A stretch of 64,000 bases of DNA from Gillisella taibaishanensis (GCF_001938985.1 NZ_MKIN01000027.1:310001-374000); one strand, 5' to 3'. Shown: positions 26,901 to 36,044, counted from the stretch's first letter. The notes: generated by a model not told the origin, from the sequence alone. Translations and numbers: made by a program.

Positions 26901-28001
26901 TCAGACGCCGGCGATATGACGAACCCAGCCATGCGGGTCATTGCTCTTGCCGCGCTGGATATTAACCAGTTGCTCGCGGATCTTCGTGGTCGTCTCGCCG
27001 GTTTCGCCGGTGCCGATCGTGAAGCCGCCGCCGGAGAATTTGACTTCACCGATGCCGGCAACGACGGCGGCGGTGCCGCAGGCAAAGGCTTCCTTGAGCT
27101 TGCCGCTCTTGGCGTCTGCCTGCCATTCGTCGAAGGAATAGGGCCGCTCATGCACGGCGACGCCCTGGTCCTTGAGCAGCGAGATCAGCGAATTGCGGGT
27201 GATGCCGGGCAGGATCGTGCCGCCGAGTGGCGGGGTCACCAGCGAACCATCGTCCATGACGAAGAAGACATTCATGCCGCCGAGTTCTTCCACCCATTTA
27301 TGCTCGGCTGCATCAAGAAACGCGACCTGGTCACAGCCATGCTCGACCGCTTCCGACTGGGCAATCAGGCTTGCCGCATAATTGCCACCGCATTTGGCGG
27401 CACCGGTGCCGCCGGGTGCTGCGCGGGTATAGTTTTCCGAGACCCAGATCTTTACTGCCTTGGCGCCGCCCTTGAAGTAAGGGCCGACGGGCGAAGCGAT
27501 GACGCAGAAGATATAATCGCGGGCCGGACGCACGCCGAGGAAGGCTTCCGAGGCGAACATGAAGGGGCGCAGGTAGAGGCTGCCCTCACCTTCAGGGATC
27601 CACTTGGCATCGGCGCCAACAAGCTTATCGATGGCCTCGATGAACAGTTCTTCCGGAATTTCCGGCATGGCCATCCGCCGGGCGGATTCGTTGAAGCGGC
27701 GGGCATTTTCCTGAGGCCGGAACAGCACGACCTTGCCTTCCGCCGTGCGGTACGCTTTCATGCCCTCGAAGATTTCCTGGGCATAGTGCAGGACCGCAGA
27801 AGCCGGATCAATGGCAAAGGGGCCACGAGCGGTAATCTCGCCGTCATGCCAGCCCTTCACCACATTCCAATGGAGCACGGCCATATGATCGGAAAACAGC
27901 GTGCCAAAGCCGAGGCTTTCAAACGCCTTGAGGCGATCAGCCTCCGGCATGGGATTGGCATTGGGCTTGATGGTAAATTCCGGCAGTGCGGCGGCAGACA
28001 T
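26901..28001 (-). CDS. ilvE: Branched-chain amino acid aminotransferase
   Basis: Fold-type IV PLP enzyme, 366 residues, the long (eukaryote/BCAT2-like) form. It makes Val, Leu and Ile from their keto acids with glutamate. Evidence: HYAQEIFEGMKAYRT, LFRPQENARRFNESARRM, catalytic K203 in GTGAAKCGGNYAASLIAQ and the class IV pattern EELGGMNVFFVMDDGSLVTPPLGGTILPGITR near residues 237-268. GAGGAGGT is 8-15 bases before ATG 28001. A 9-bp-arm palindrome lies 25-49 bp upstream, so a repressor may control it. Transcription ends at the A/T-flanked hairpin behind it. Confidence 0.95.
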   Translation of the reverse strand: MSAAALPEFTIKPNANPMPEADRLKAFESLGFGTLFSDHMAVLHWNVVKGWHDGEITARGPFAIDPASAVLHYAQEIFEGMKAYRTAEGKVVLFRPQENARRFNESARRMAMPEIPEELFIEAIDKLVGADAKWIPEGEGSLYLRPFMFASEAFLGVRPARDYIFCVIASPVGPYFKGGAKAVKIWVSENYTRAAPGGTGAAKCGGNYAASLIAQSEAVEHGCDQVAFLDAAEHKWVEELGGMNVFFVMDDGSLVTPPLGGTILPGITRNSLISLLKDQGVAVHERPYSFDEWQADAKSGKLKEAFACGTAAVVAGIGEVKFSGGGFTIGTGETGETTTKIREQLVNIQRGKSNDPHGWVRHIAGV

Positions 28002-28025
28002 GGCAGATGACCTCCTCAGATGGGC

Positions 28026-28050
28026 GATAGGTCAATAATGCTGACCTATC
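28026..28050. promoter_or_regulatory. Perfect palindrome in the ilvE promoter
   Basis: GATAGGTCA - 7 bases - TGACCTATC, a perfect 9-bp inverted repeat, 25-49 bp before the ilvE start. Next to it, at 28050-28064, there is CTATA-N5-TATAG, which can provide the -10 element on the minus strand. Such a dyad at the transcription start is typical of a MarR/GntR-sized repressor site. No regulator gene is adjacent. Confidence 0.6.
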
Positions 28051-28205
28051 TATATCAGCTATAGACGATCATCAGCTTTCACAAGCCTTTTCAAGGGCAA
28101 TCCGGTACGGTTGCAAAAAATATCTATTCAGGCCGTCTTATACAGCGATCTCGCTCGCACCACGTCAATGGCGGCGCGAGCCGAGCTGCATTCCATAATC
28201 GAATA

Positions 28206-28302
28206 TTCGAGTAAACCGGTCCTTCGCCTCTTCCCTGACGGAGGTCCGTGCGGACCGCCTTACCCGAACATTACATGTTCGGGTAAACTGGTCCTTCGCC
28301 TC
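28206..28302 (-). repeat. Partial duplication of the 3' end of the ETF-QO gene
   Basis: The last codons of the ETF-QO gene (plus-strand 28278-28302) are repeated downstream at 28206-28230 with 23 of 25 bases identical; the second copy would encode GEGPVYSN instead of GEGPVYPN. Between them are a perfect 11-bp palindrome over the real stop codon (28261-28285) and a second hairpin GGTCCG-TG-CGGACC (28243-28256). Confidence 0.7.
28261..28285. terminator. Palindrome covering the ETF-QO stop codon
   Basis: TACCCGAACAT - TAC - ATGTTCGGGTA, 11-bp perfect arms. The stop codon of the ETF-QO gene lies at its centre. No T-run follows, so termination activity is uncertain; it may be part of an inserted palindromic element. 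Confidence 0.45.
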
Positions 28303-29932
28303 CTTGCGGCGGCACCCAGGTGATGTTCTGGTTCGGGTCCTTGATGTCGCAGGTCTTGCAGTGGACGCAGTTTTGGGCGTTGATGACGAAGCTCGGCTCG
28401 CCGTCCTTTTCCACCCATTCATAGACCCCGGCGGGACAGTAACGGTTTGACGGGCCGCCATAGACGCCGAGCTCGGAGCTTTTCTGCAGGGCCATGTCCT
28501 TGACCTTCAGATGCACCGGCTGATCTTCCTCGTGATTGGTATTGGACAGGAAGACTGAGGACAGGCGGTCGAAGGTCAGCACGCCATCGGGCTTGGGATA
28601 GTCGATCTTTTTGTGCTTGGCGGCCGGTTCCAGGCTTTCCGCATCGGTCTTGCCGTGGCTGAGGGTACCGAAGACGGAAAAGCCCAGCAGTTGGTTGGTC
28701 CACATGTCCAGCCCGCCGAGCGCCACGCCGAGCACCGTGCCGAGCTTCGACCACAATGGCTTCACGTTGCGAACCCGCTTCAGGTCCGTGCCGATGGCGG
28801 TGTCGCGCCAGGCGTTTTCGATTTCGACCGGCTCGTCATTGGCGCGGCCTGCAGCAATGGCTTCGGCGATCTTGTCGGCGGCCAGCATGCCTGAGAGCAC
28901 GGCATTATGGCTGCCCTTGATGCGCGGCACGTTGACCATGCCGGCGGAACAGCCGAGCAGCGCCCCGCCCGGGAAGGACAGTTTCGGCACCGACTGATAG
29001 CCACCCTCAGTAATGGCGCGGGCGCCGTAAGACAGGCGCTTTGCGCCTTCAAACGTGTCGCGGATTGCCGGATGGGTCTTGAAGCGCTGGAATTCCTCGA
29101 ACGGGTAGAGATAGGGGTTCTTGTAATTCAAGTGCACGACGAAGCCGACGGCGACCATGTTGTCTTCGAGATGGTAGAGGAAGGAGCCACCACCGGTCTT
29201 CATGTCGAGCGGCCAGCCAAAGGAATGCTGCACCAGGCCGGGCCGATGGTGTTCCGGCTTGACCTGCCACAGCTCCTTGATGCCAAGGCCGAATTTCTGC
29301 ACGTCGCTGTCACGCGACAGATCGTATTTAGCGATCAACTGCTTGGCGAGCGAACCACGTACGCCCTCGCCGATCAGCACATACTTGCCGAGCAGTTCCA
29401 TGCCACGGGTAAAGTTCGGACCGGGTTCGCCGTTCTTCTCAATGCCCATATCGCCGGTGGCAACGCCGATCACAGCGCCAGCGTCGTTATAAAGCACTTC
29501 GGTCGCGGCAAAGCCGGGATAGATTTCGACGCCCAGCGCTTCGGCATGGGAGGCGAGCCAACGACAGACATTGCCGAGCGAGACGATATAATTGCCGTGA
29601 TTGTTCATCAGCGGCGGCATAAAGGCGTTCGGCAGCCGGATGGACCCGGCCGGGCCGAGGAAAAGGAAGTGGTCGGCCGTGACCTCTGTCTTGAAGGGAT
29701 GATCGGCCTCTTCGCGCCAGCCGGGCAGCAGCTTGTCGACACCGATGGGATCGACGACCGCACCAGAGAGGATATGGGCGCCGACTTCAGCCCCCTTTTC
29801 AAGGACGACGACGGTGAGATCAGGATTGACCTGCTTCAAGCGAATGGCGGCAGATAGACCCGCCGGCCCCGCCCCGACGATCACCACGTCGAATTCCATG
29901 CTCTCGCGCTCGGGCAGCTGTTGTTCGCTCAT
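28271..29932 (-). CDS. etfD: Electron-transfer flavoprotein-ubiquinone oxidoreductase
   Basis: Inner-membrane-associated flavo-iron-sulfur protein, 553 residues, that passes electrons from ETF (acyl-CoA and choline/amino acid dehydrogenases) to ubiquinone. The N-terminus has FAD dinucleotide site VVIVGAGPAGLSAAIRL; the middle has the ubiquinone region and GCSAGMVNVPRIKGSHNAVLSGMLAA; the C-terminus has the 4Fe-4S ligands YCPAGVYEW ... NAQNCVHCKTCDIKDPNQNI. The ATG at 29932 (MSEQQLPERESMEFDVV) is preferred; nine upstream residues in the frame are not needed. The last residues GEGPVYPNM are the family's normal end; a partial second copy of them lies downstream. Confidence 0.95.
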   Translation of the reverse strand: MSEQQLPERESMEFDVVIVGAGPAGLSAAIRLKQVNPDLTVVVLEKGAEVGAHILSGAVVDPIGVDKLLPGWREEADHPFKTEVTADHFLFLGPAGSIRLPNAFMPPLMNNHGNYIVSLGNVCRWLASHAEALGVEIYPGFAATEVLYNDAGAVIGVATGDMGIEKNGEPGPNFTRGMELLGKYVLIGEGVRGSLAKQLIAKYDLSRDSDVQKFGLGIKELWQVKPEHHRPGLVQHSFGWPLDMKTGGGSFLYHLEDNMVAVGFVVHLNYKNPYLYPFEEFQRFKTHPAIRDTFEGAKRLSYGARAITEGGYQSVPKLSFPGGALLGCSAGMVNVPRIKGSHNAVLSGMLAADKIAEAIAAGRANDEPVEIENAWRDTAIGTDLKRVRNVKPLWSKLGTVLGVALGGLDMWTNQLLGFSVFGTLSHGKTDAESLEPAAKHKKIDYPKPDGVLTFDRLSSVFLSNTNHEEDQPVHLKVKDMALQKSSELGVYGGPSNRYCPAGVYEWVEKDGEPSFVINAQNCVHCKTCDIKDPNQNITWVPPQGGEGPVYPNM

Positions 29933-30338
29933 CGTTTTCTCCGCTCGGCTTATCCCCATATAGCCCTCTTCCTTGTCAAATCCAGCCCGACTTGTCGAGC
30001 CGGGTTGCGACAGGCGAAGGCCCGAAATCCCCGCAGGGCGTTATGAGGCGCCAGAATATCTTCCCTTTACGTTCACGTCAATTGAAAGACGCTCAAACAG
30101 ACGCTGCCGCGCTGTCTCGTGGAAGCGTGACAAAGGGAGAAGTTACTGAAATGGCGAATGACGGGAAGACCAGCTTGGAGACGGTTTCCGCAATGACTGA
30201 TGGAGCCGTCGCAGCACTTGATGCGAGGTGACCGGCCCGGCGGATATTCACCACCACTCTCGGCTGAAGGGCTTTGATTTTGTCCGGATCACTCGTTACG
30301 GTCGCTAAACAAATTTATTCGTAAAAGAGGATTTCACC
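29933..30338. other. 406-bp divergent intergenic region
   Basis: Between the ETF-QO gene and the SDR gene. A 26-codon frame at 30151-30231 (MANDGKTSLETVSAMTDGAVAALDAR) has AGGGAG about 10 bases upstream, so a micropeptide is possible, but nothing else supports it. The promoters of both flanking genes should be here; no operator-like dyad stands out. Confidence 0.35.
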
Positions 30339-31124
30339 ATGGATTTCGGCATCTCCGGCAAACGCGCCCTCGTTCTTGCAGCCTCGCGCGGCCTCGGGCT
30401 TGGCATTGCCCGCGCGCTCGCCGCCGAGGGCGCGCAAGTGCTGATCTGCGGCCGCACGCAAGAGAAGCTGGCCGCCAACTGCGCCGAAATCACTGCTGCC
30501 GGCGGCAAGGCAGATTATGTCGTAGCGGATCTTGCCGACGATGGATTTGTTTCGACCATGGTCGAGGCCGTGGCGCAGAAGCTTGGCGGCATCGACATTC
30601 TCGTCAACAATACCGGCGGCCCAGTGCCCGGTACGGCAGAAGAGATGGACGAGGCAAAGCTGCACATGTTCTTCCAGTCGATGGTGGTGCGGGTGATCAC
30701 ACTTACCAATGCGCTTCTGCCGCAGATGAAGGCGCAGGGGTTTGGCCGCATCCTGACCGTTGCCTCCTCCGGCGTCGTCGAGCCAATCGGCAACCTCGCC
30801 CTTTCCAATACGCTGCGTGGCGCACTGGTCGGCTGGAACAAGACTTTGTCCAGCGAGATTGCGCCTCTCGGCATCACTGCAAACCTGCTTCTGCCCGGCC
30901 GCATCCATACCGACCGGATTGACGAACTCGACGGCGCCAATGCCAAGCGTCAAGGCAAGTCTCTGGACGAGGTGCGCGCGGCCTCGATCAAAACGATCCC
31001 TGCCGGACGTCTCGGCACGGTCGAGGAATTCGCGGCGGCCGGCGCTTTTCTATGTTCGGCCCCGGCTGCCTATATCACCGGCACAATGGTGCGGGTGGAC
31101 GGTGGCGCTGCCAAATCGTTGTAA
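30339..31124 (+). CDS. Atypical SDR-family protein (FabG-like)
   Basis: A 261-residue Rossmann-fold protein of the short-chain dehydrogenase superfamily, close to the BKR-like group that lacks the normal catalytic tetrad. The cofactor loop is AASRGLGLGIA (residues 14-24) instead of TGxxxGxG; VNNTGGP and the Ser region VASSGVVEP are present. The Tyr-x-x-x-Lys positions read L155-SNT-L159 with R160 next. The C-terminus has PAGRLGTVEEFAAAGAFLCS and ITGTMVRVDGG. It is therefore either a dehydrogenase using other residues or a non-catalytic NAD(P)-binding protein. It has its own terminator. Confidence 0.85.
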   Translation: MDFGISGKRALVLAASRGLGLGIARALAAEGAQVLICGRTQEKLAANCAEITAAGGKADYVVADLADDGFVSTMVEAVAQKLGGIDILVNNTGGPVPGTAEEMDEAKLHMFFQSMVVRVITLTNALLPQMKAQGFGRILTVASSGVVEPIGNLALSNTLRGALVGWNKTLSSEIAPLGITANLLLPGRIHTDRIDELDGANAKRQGKSLDEVRAASIKTIPAGRLGTVEEFAAAGAFLCSAPAAYITGTMVRVDGGAAKSL

Positions 31125-31150
31125 TACCGGCAAGGTTTCCCGTTCCGGTC

Positions 31151-31200
31151 GCCCGTTTTAGTGACTAGCCAAGGATATCATCACTAAAACGGGCTTTATT
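31151..31200 (+). terminator. Terminator of the SDR gene
   Basis: GCCCGTTTTAGTGA / TCACTAAAACGGGC, 14-bp perfect arms with a 16-base loop, then TTTATT; 26 bp after the stop codon. Confidence 0.8.
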
Positions 31201-31325
31201 ACAGGAATTTAAGGAGAACTCACTTCGAGTTGATCGATAGTGTGCGCCACCGTTATTTTCGCAGTGCATTAATTCAATAATGATAGGGGTTATAGACCAG
31301 CTCTAGCTTCGTCAGGCCCGAACAC

Positions 31326-32636
31326 ATGAAAAAATTCTGGACCGCTTCCAGCATCATTGCAATTCTCGCCGTTGGTGGGTGGATTTACCGCGATCATATT
31401 CCCTATCTAGACAAAGTGCCTGTCCTGTCAGGCTATGTGCACAAGTCGGGCACGCAGACGGCGGATGCCAGCACGCAGGCACCTGGTCAGGACGCCGGCA
31501 AGTCAGGTGGACAGGCAAGCGGTGGACAGGCTGGTGGTGGGCAGGCTGCTGGCCAAGGCGGATCGGGCAAAGGTGGCGGCAAGCGCAACGGCGGGCCAGC
31601 ATCGGTAAAGACGATTGCGGCAGCCATGGGCAATCTACCGATGGACGCGACGGCGACAGGCTGGGCCGAAGCCGAGGATACGACGACGCTTGCAGCGCTG
31701 CAAAGCGGGCTGTTGCAGGACGTGATCGCCAAGGACGGCCAGGAAGTGAAGGCCGGCGATCTGATTGCTCGGCTGGACGACCGCATTGCCCAGGCGACCG
31801 TCGACAAGGATAAGGCCAATATCGTCGCCGACGAAGCAAGCCTTGTCGAATATGACGCTGCCTTTCAGCGCGCCGTGAGCCTGGTCAAGCAAAATGCCCA
31901 GTCGCAGCAGACCTACGAGCAGGCAAAGGCCGCGCGCGACTCGGCAGCCGCCAAAGTCGATGCGGACAAAGCGACACTCGCGTCCGATCTGGTCGATCTC
32001 GAACATATGAAAATACGGGCACCGTTTGACGGTCGGCTGGGCAGCATTCAGCTCAGCATCGGCGCTTATGTCAGCGCCGGCAGCGCCATTGTCAGCATCA
32101 CCCGCTACAATCCCATCTATGTCCGGTTCCAGATGCCGGAACGCTATTTGCCGCAACTGCACCAAGCGTTCGGCGTCAAGGATGTGGCTGTCGATGTCGA
32201 TCCGGCCTCGACCGGCGGCGTCCCTGTGAGCGGAAAGTTGTCCTTCTTCGACAATACGGTTGACACCGCCTCTGGCACAATTCTGGTCAAGGCAGAGTTC
32301 GCGAATGACAAGGGCGTACTCTGGCCCGGCCAGAGCGCCAATGTCACCGTGCGCTTCCCCGGCGACACCGAGACGGTTCTGGTGCCGACGGTGGCCGTCA
32401 GGCCAGGTGCTGATGGCTTCTTCGTCTACACTGTCAATGGCGACAGCAAGGTCAAGGCCACCAAGGTTGCCGTGCTGCGCGCCAATGGCGATATGACGGC
32501 AATCTCATCGGGCCTGAAGGAAGGTGACCATATCGTGGTCGAAGGTCAGGTCCAGCTCGCCGACGGGCAGACCGTTGTCGAGCAGTTCTCGGGCCAGAAA
32601 GTGGCTGAAAACGAGCCGAAGGATGTGACCCGATGA
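31326..32636 (+). CDS. RND efflux periplasmic adaptor (MdtA-like)
   Basis: Membrane-fusion protein, 436 residues, anchored by an N-terminal hydrophobic segment (residues 5-20, WTASSIIAILAVGGWIY). Residues about 47-92 are a striking low-complexity Gly/Gln/Ala/Ser linker. The HlyD/AcrA core follows: ATGWAEAEDTTTLAALQSGLLQDVI (lipoyl half), a helical hairpin with AAKVDADKATLASDLVDLEHMKIRAPFDGRLG, and beta-barrel/MPD domains. It bridges the RND pump encoded next, overlapping by 4 bp (ATGA). An outer-membrane TolC-like partner is not encoded here. Confidence 0.92.
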   Translation: MKKFWTASSIIAILAVGGWIYRDHIPYLDKVPVLSGYVHKSGTQTADASTQAPGQDAGKSGGQASGGQAGGGQAAGQGGSGKGGGKRNGGPASVKTIAAAMGNLPMDATATGWAEAEDTTTLAALQSGLLQDVIAKDGQEVKAGDLIARLDDRIAQATVDKDKANIVADEASLVEYDAAFQRAVSLVKQNAQSQQTYEQAKAARDSAAAKVDADKATLASDLVDLEHMKIRAPFDGRLGSIQLSIGAYVSAGSAIVSITRYNPIYVRFQMPERYLPQLHQAFGVKDVAVDVDPASTGGVPVSGKLSFFDNTVDTASGTILVKAEFANDKGVLWPGQSANVTVRFPGDTETVLVPTVAVRPGADGFFVYTVNGDSKVKATKVAVLRANGDMTAISSGLKEGDHIVVEGQVQLADGQTVVEQFSGQKVAENEPKDVTR

Positions 32637-35600
32637 TCCCTACTTTCTGTATCAACAGACCAGTCGCGACCATTCTTCTCGCCATCGGCCTAATATTGGC
32701 AGGGCTTGCCGGCTATCGGCTGCTGCCAGTTGCCGCTCTGCCAAAGGTCGATTTCCCGACCATCAACGTCTCTTCGACCCTGTCTGGCGCCTCGCCGGAG
32801 ACCATGGCGACGTCGGTCTCCACGCCGCTGATCAAGCAGTTCGAGACCATTCCCGGCGTCAGCGAAATCAGTGCCACCAACTCGCTCGGCAATTCCTCGA
32901 TCGTCATCCAGTTCGACCTGAACCGTGACATCGATGCCGCAGCCGCTGACGTGCAGGCGGCGATTTCGCGTGCCAGCCGGCAGCTGCCGAGCAATATGAC
33001 CACCGATCCGAGCTATCGGAAGACCAACCCGGCGGATGCGCCGATCCTGCTGCTCGCCATCAACAGCGATGAGATGCCGCGCAGTCAGGTGGATTCGATT
33101 GCCGAAAACATCATTTCGCCGCTGCTATCGACGCTGAACGGCGTTGCTCAGGTCAGCATTTACGGGTCGCAGACCTATGCAGTCCGCATCGGCGTCGATC
33201 CCGCCAAGCTGCAGGCTCGTGGCCTGGGTGTCGATACGCTGACGACGGCAATTTCCAATGCCAATAGCCAGGTTCCGATCGGCTCGCTCAACACCGCAGC
33301 CCAGTCGCTGACCATTAATGCCAATACGCAGCGCACCAATGCCGACGAATTCAAGTCGCTGGTGATCTCCACCACCAGCAACGGTGCGCCCATTCATCTG
33401 TCTGACGTCGCCAATGTCCGCGACAGCGTCGAAAATCTCGATGCCGGCAGCTGGTTTGATGGCAAGCAGGCGATCATTCTTGCCATTCAGCGCCAACCGG
33501 ATGCCAACACCGTCGATGTCGTCGACGAAATAATGGCGAAGCTGCCGGCCCTGAAACGGCAGTTGCCGCCCTCGCTGCATATCAACGTCATGAACGATGC
33601 CTCGACCGCAATCCGCGAGGCCATCCACGACGTGCAGTTCACCCTGTTCCTGACCATCGGCCTTGTTGTCCTGGTGATCTATCTGTTCACCGGCCATCTG
33701 ACTGCGACCCTCATTCCGGGCCTCGCCGTGCCGCTGTCACTGATTTCCACCTTCGGCGGCATGTATGTGCTGGGCTATAGCGTCGACAACATATCATTGC
33801 TCGGCCTGACGCTCGCGGTCGGCCTCGTGGTCGATGATGCCATCGTCATGCTCGAAAATATCCTGCGCCATGTCGAAGAAGGCATGCCGCCGATGCAGGC
33901 GGCGCTGAAGGGCGCCGGCGAAGTCAGCTCGACGATCATTTCCATGTCGATCTCGCTGGTGGCGGTGTTCATTCCGATCCTGCTGATGGGTGGCGTCGTA
34001 GGACGTCTGTTCAACGAATTCGGCATGGTCGTTACCCTGGCGATCCTGTCGTCTGCGCTGGTATCGCTGACGGTGACGCCGATGCTGGCGGCACGCATTC
34101 CTTCCCACAGCAGCCGGCCACCGCTCATCGTGCGCTGGTTCGACGCCGGGTTTAACAAGACGCAGTCGGGTTACGACAAGTCGGTGCGCTGGTGCCTCAA
34201 CCATCGCTTCGTGATCATGTTGGTGTTTCTAGGCTCGATCGGCGGCTCTGCCTGGTTGTTCGAGACCCTGCCCTCCAGCTTCTTCCCACAGGAAGATATC
34301 GGCCGCCTCTCGGTCAGCACCCAGGCCCGCGAGGACATTTCCTACGATGCCATGCGCGACCTGCAGCAGAAGGTTGCCGACACGTTGAAGGCCGATCCGG
34401 CCGTCGATCACGTCACCTCGATCGTCGGCGGTTCCAGCCGCAGCCCGCTCAACAACGGTACGCTGTTCGTGCAGTTGAAGCCCAAGGACAACCGGCCGCC
34501 GCTGGCCCAGACGATCAACGGCATGCGGCAGAAGCTGTCGAAAATAGCGGGTATCCGCAGCTACATCACACCCCAGCAAAACCTGCGCTTCGGCGGACGC
34601 AGCACGGCCAGCCAGTACCAGTTGGTGGTTCAGGCTCTCAGCACCAAGGAAACCGACGAGTGGTCGTCGAAAATCCAAGCTGCGATGCGCCGAGACTCAT
34701 TGTTTACCGACGTCACCTCCGACGCCCAGAACAATGCGATTGCTGCGGACATTTCGATCGACAATGGCAAGGCTGCCGCTTTCGGCATCACCAACGATCA
34801 GCTGCGCAAGACGCTGGAAATGGCTTTCAGCGGTTACAACGCCGCTCAGATCCAGTCGACCGGCGACAGCTATGACGTGATCGTCGAGTTCGACCGCAGC
34901 AAGCCATGGGACGATGAGTTCCTGCGCGATATCCTGGTCAGGTCTTCCTCGACGGGAACGCTGGTACCGCTGTCGAACTTCGCCACGGTCAAGCGCCATA
35001 CAGCGCCTGTCACCGTCAACCAGACCGGCCAGCTGGTCTCGACCACGGTGTCCTTCAATCTGCCCGATGGCGTGTCACTCAGCGATGCCACCGCCCGGAT
35101 CGACCAGATCAAGACGGAAATCGGCATGCCAAACGACGTCTTCACGTCCTATGGCGGCACGGCGGCAATCTTCCAGCAGTCGCAGAGCAATACCGGTCTG
35201 CTGATCCTGGCCGCGGTTCTGACGATTTATGTGGTTCTGGGCGTGCTCTATGAGAGCTTCATCCACCCGCTCACCATCCTCTCGGGTCTACCGGCTGCAG
35301 CACTCGGTGCTCTGCTGGCGCTGAAGGTGCTGAACTTCGACATGTCCGTCATTGCGCTTATCGGTCTGCTGATGCTGATTGGTATCGTCAAGAAGAACGC
35401 GATCATGATGATCGACGTGGCCGTGGAGTTGATCCGTGACCATGGCGAGGCACCGGCAAAGGCGATCCACGAAGCCTGCGTGCGACGCTTCCGGCCGATC
35501 ATGATGACGACCTTCTGCGCCCTGCTCGGCGCGCTGCCCATCGCGCTTGGCCAGGGCGCCAGTTCCGAACTGCGCCAGCCGCTTGGCATCGCCGTGGTCG

Positions 35601-35767
35601 GCGGCCTGATCGTGTCGCAGTTGTTGACCCTGTTCATCACGCCTGTCATCTTCGTTGAAATGGACCGGGGCGGTAAATTCCTGACCCGGCTGTTCCGCCG
35701 CAACAAGAGCCATCATCCGGCCAATAGCGAGGATCACCCCTCCAAACCGGCCATGGCGGCAGAATAA
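32633..35767 (+). CDS. RND multidrug efflux pump (MdtB/MdtC-like)
   Basis: A 1044-residue inner-membrane proton/drug antiporter, full length for the HAE1 family. The opening CINRPVATILLAIGLILAG, two large periplasmic loops and the twelve-helix core are present; helix 4 carries VGLVVDDAIVMLENILRHVEEG with the proton-relay aspartates, and the second half has LLMLIGIVKKNAIMMIDVAVEL. It resembles the MdtB/MdtC subgroup. Its start overlaps the adaptor gene stop; a small membrane protein gene follows 14 bp later. Substrates cannot be predicted. Confidence 0.95.
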   Translation: MIPTFCINRPVATILLAIGLILAGLAGYRLLPVAALPKVDFPTINVSSTLSGASPETMATSVSTPLIKQFETIPGVSEISATNSLGNSSIVIQFDLNRDIDAAAADVQAAISRASRQLPSNMTTDPSYRKTNPADAPILLLAINSDEMPRSQVDSIAENIISPLLSTLNGVAQVSIYGSQTYAVRIGVDPAKLQARGLGVDTLTTAISNANSQVPIGSLNTAAQSLTINANTQRTNADEFKSLVISTTSNGAPIHLSDVANVRDSVENLDAGSWFDGKQAIILAIQRQPDANTVDVVDEIMAKLPALKRQLPPSLHINVMNDASTAIREAIHDVQFTLFLTIGLVVLVIYLFTGHLTATLIPGLAVPLSLISTFGGMYVLGYSVDNISLLGLTLAVGLVVDDAIVMLENILRHVEEGMPPMQAALKGAGEVSSTIISMSISLVAVFIPILLMGGVVGRLFNEFGMVVTLAILSSALVSLTVTPMLAARIPSHSSRPPLIVRWFDAGFNKTQSGYDKSVRWCLNHRFVIMLVFLGSIGGSAWLFETLPSSFFPQEDIGRLSVSTQAREDISYDAMRDLQQKVADTLKADPAVDHVTSIVGGSSRSPLNNGTLFVQLKPKDNRPPLAQTINGMRQKLSKIAGIRSYITPQQNLRFGGRSTASQYQLVVQALSTKETDEWSSKIQAAMRRDSLFTDVTSDAQNNAIAADISIDNGKAAAFGITNDQLRKTLEMAFSGYNAAQIQSTGDSYDVIVEFDRSKPWDDEFLRDILVRSSSTGTLVPLSNFATVKRHTAPVTVNQTGQLVSTTVSFNLPDGVSLSDATARIDQIKTEIGMPNDVFTSYGGTAAIFQQSQSNTGLLILAAVLTIYVVLGVLYESFIHPLTILSGLPAAALGALLALKVLNFDMSVIALIGLLMLIGIVKKNAIMMIDVAVELIRDHGEAPAKAIHEACVRRFRPIMMTTFCALLGALPIALGQGASSELRQPLGIAVVGGLIVSQLLTLFITPVIFVEMDRGGKFLTRLFRRNKSHHPANSEDHPSKPAMAAE

Positions 35768-35781
35768 ACGGGAGCAAGGCA

Positions 35782-35985
35782 ATGGCAGCAATGCGTTGGG
35801 TTATGACTGTGGTCGGCGTACTGGCCATTGCCATGGGTGTTCTTTGGATGGCGCAGGGGGCGGGTCTCTTCCCCTACCCGCAGTCCAGTTTCATGATCAA
35901 CCAGACGCCCTGGATCATCTGGGGCGGGCTCTTGGCGCTGGTCGGACTGGTGATCACCTGGGGCGCCGGTCGGGTTTTGCGCTGA
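35782..35985 (+). CDS. Small two-helix membrane protein
   Basis: A 67-residue protein with two hydrophobic helices (about 5-23 and 45-62) joined by an aromatic loop GLFPYPQSSFMINQTPWIIWGG. GGAG lies upstream. It is in the RND operon, 14 bp after the pump gene, and closed by a terminator, so it may be an accessory subunit of the pump in the way small proteins such as AcrZ bind RND pumps; that link is inference. Similar orphan small membrane proteins are widespread. Confidence 0.7.
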   Translation: MAAMRWVMTVVGVLAIAMGVLWMAQGAGLFPYPQSSFMINQTPWIIWGGLLALVGLVITWGAGRVLR

Positions 35986-36044
35986 ACACCGCTCATCGCT
36001 TCCGTTGACATGACAGCGCCGGCAGTAGGTCGGCGTAAACAATC

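Noticed and set aside
26817..28010. Plus-strand open frame of 397 codons opposite ilvE
   Set aside because: IlvE on the minus strand has the full class-IV motifs, a strong ribosome site and a terminator.
29992..30231. 79-codon frame between the ETF-QO and SDR genes
   Set aside because: No ribosome site for the whole frame and no recognisable product; only its last 26 codons have a possible start, noted in the intergenic entry.
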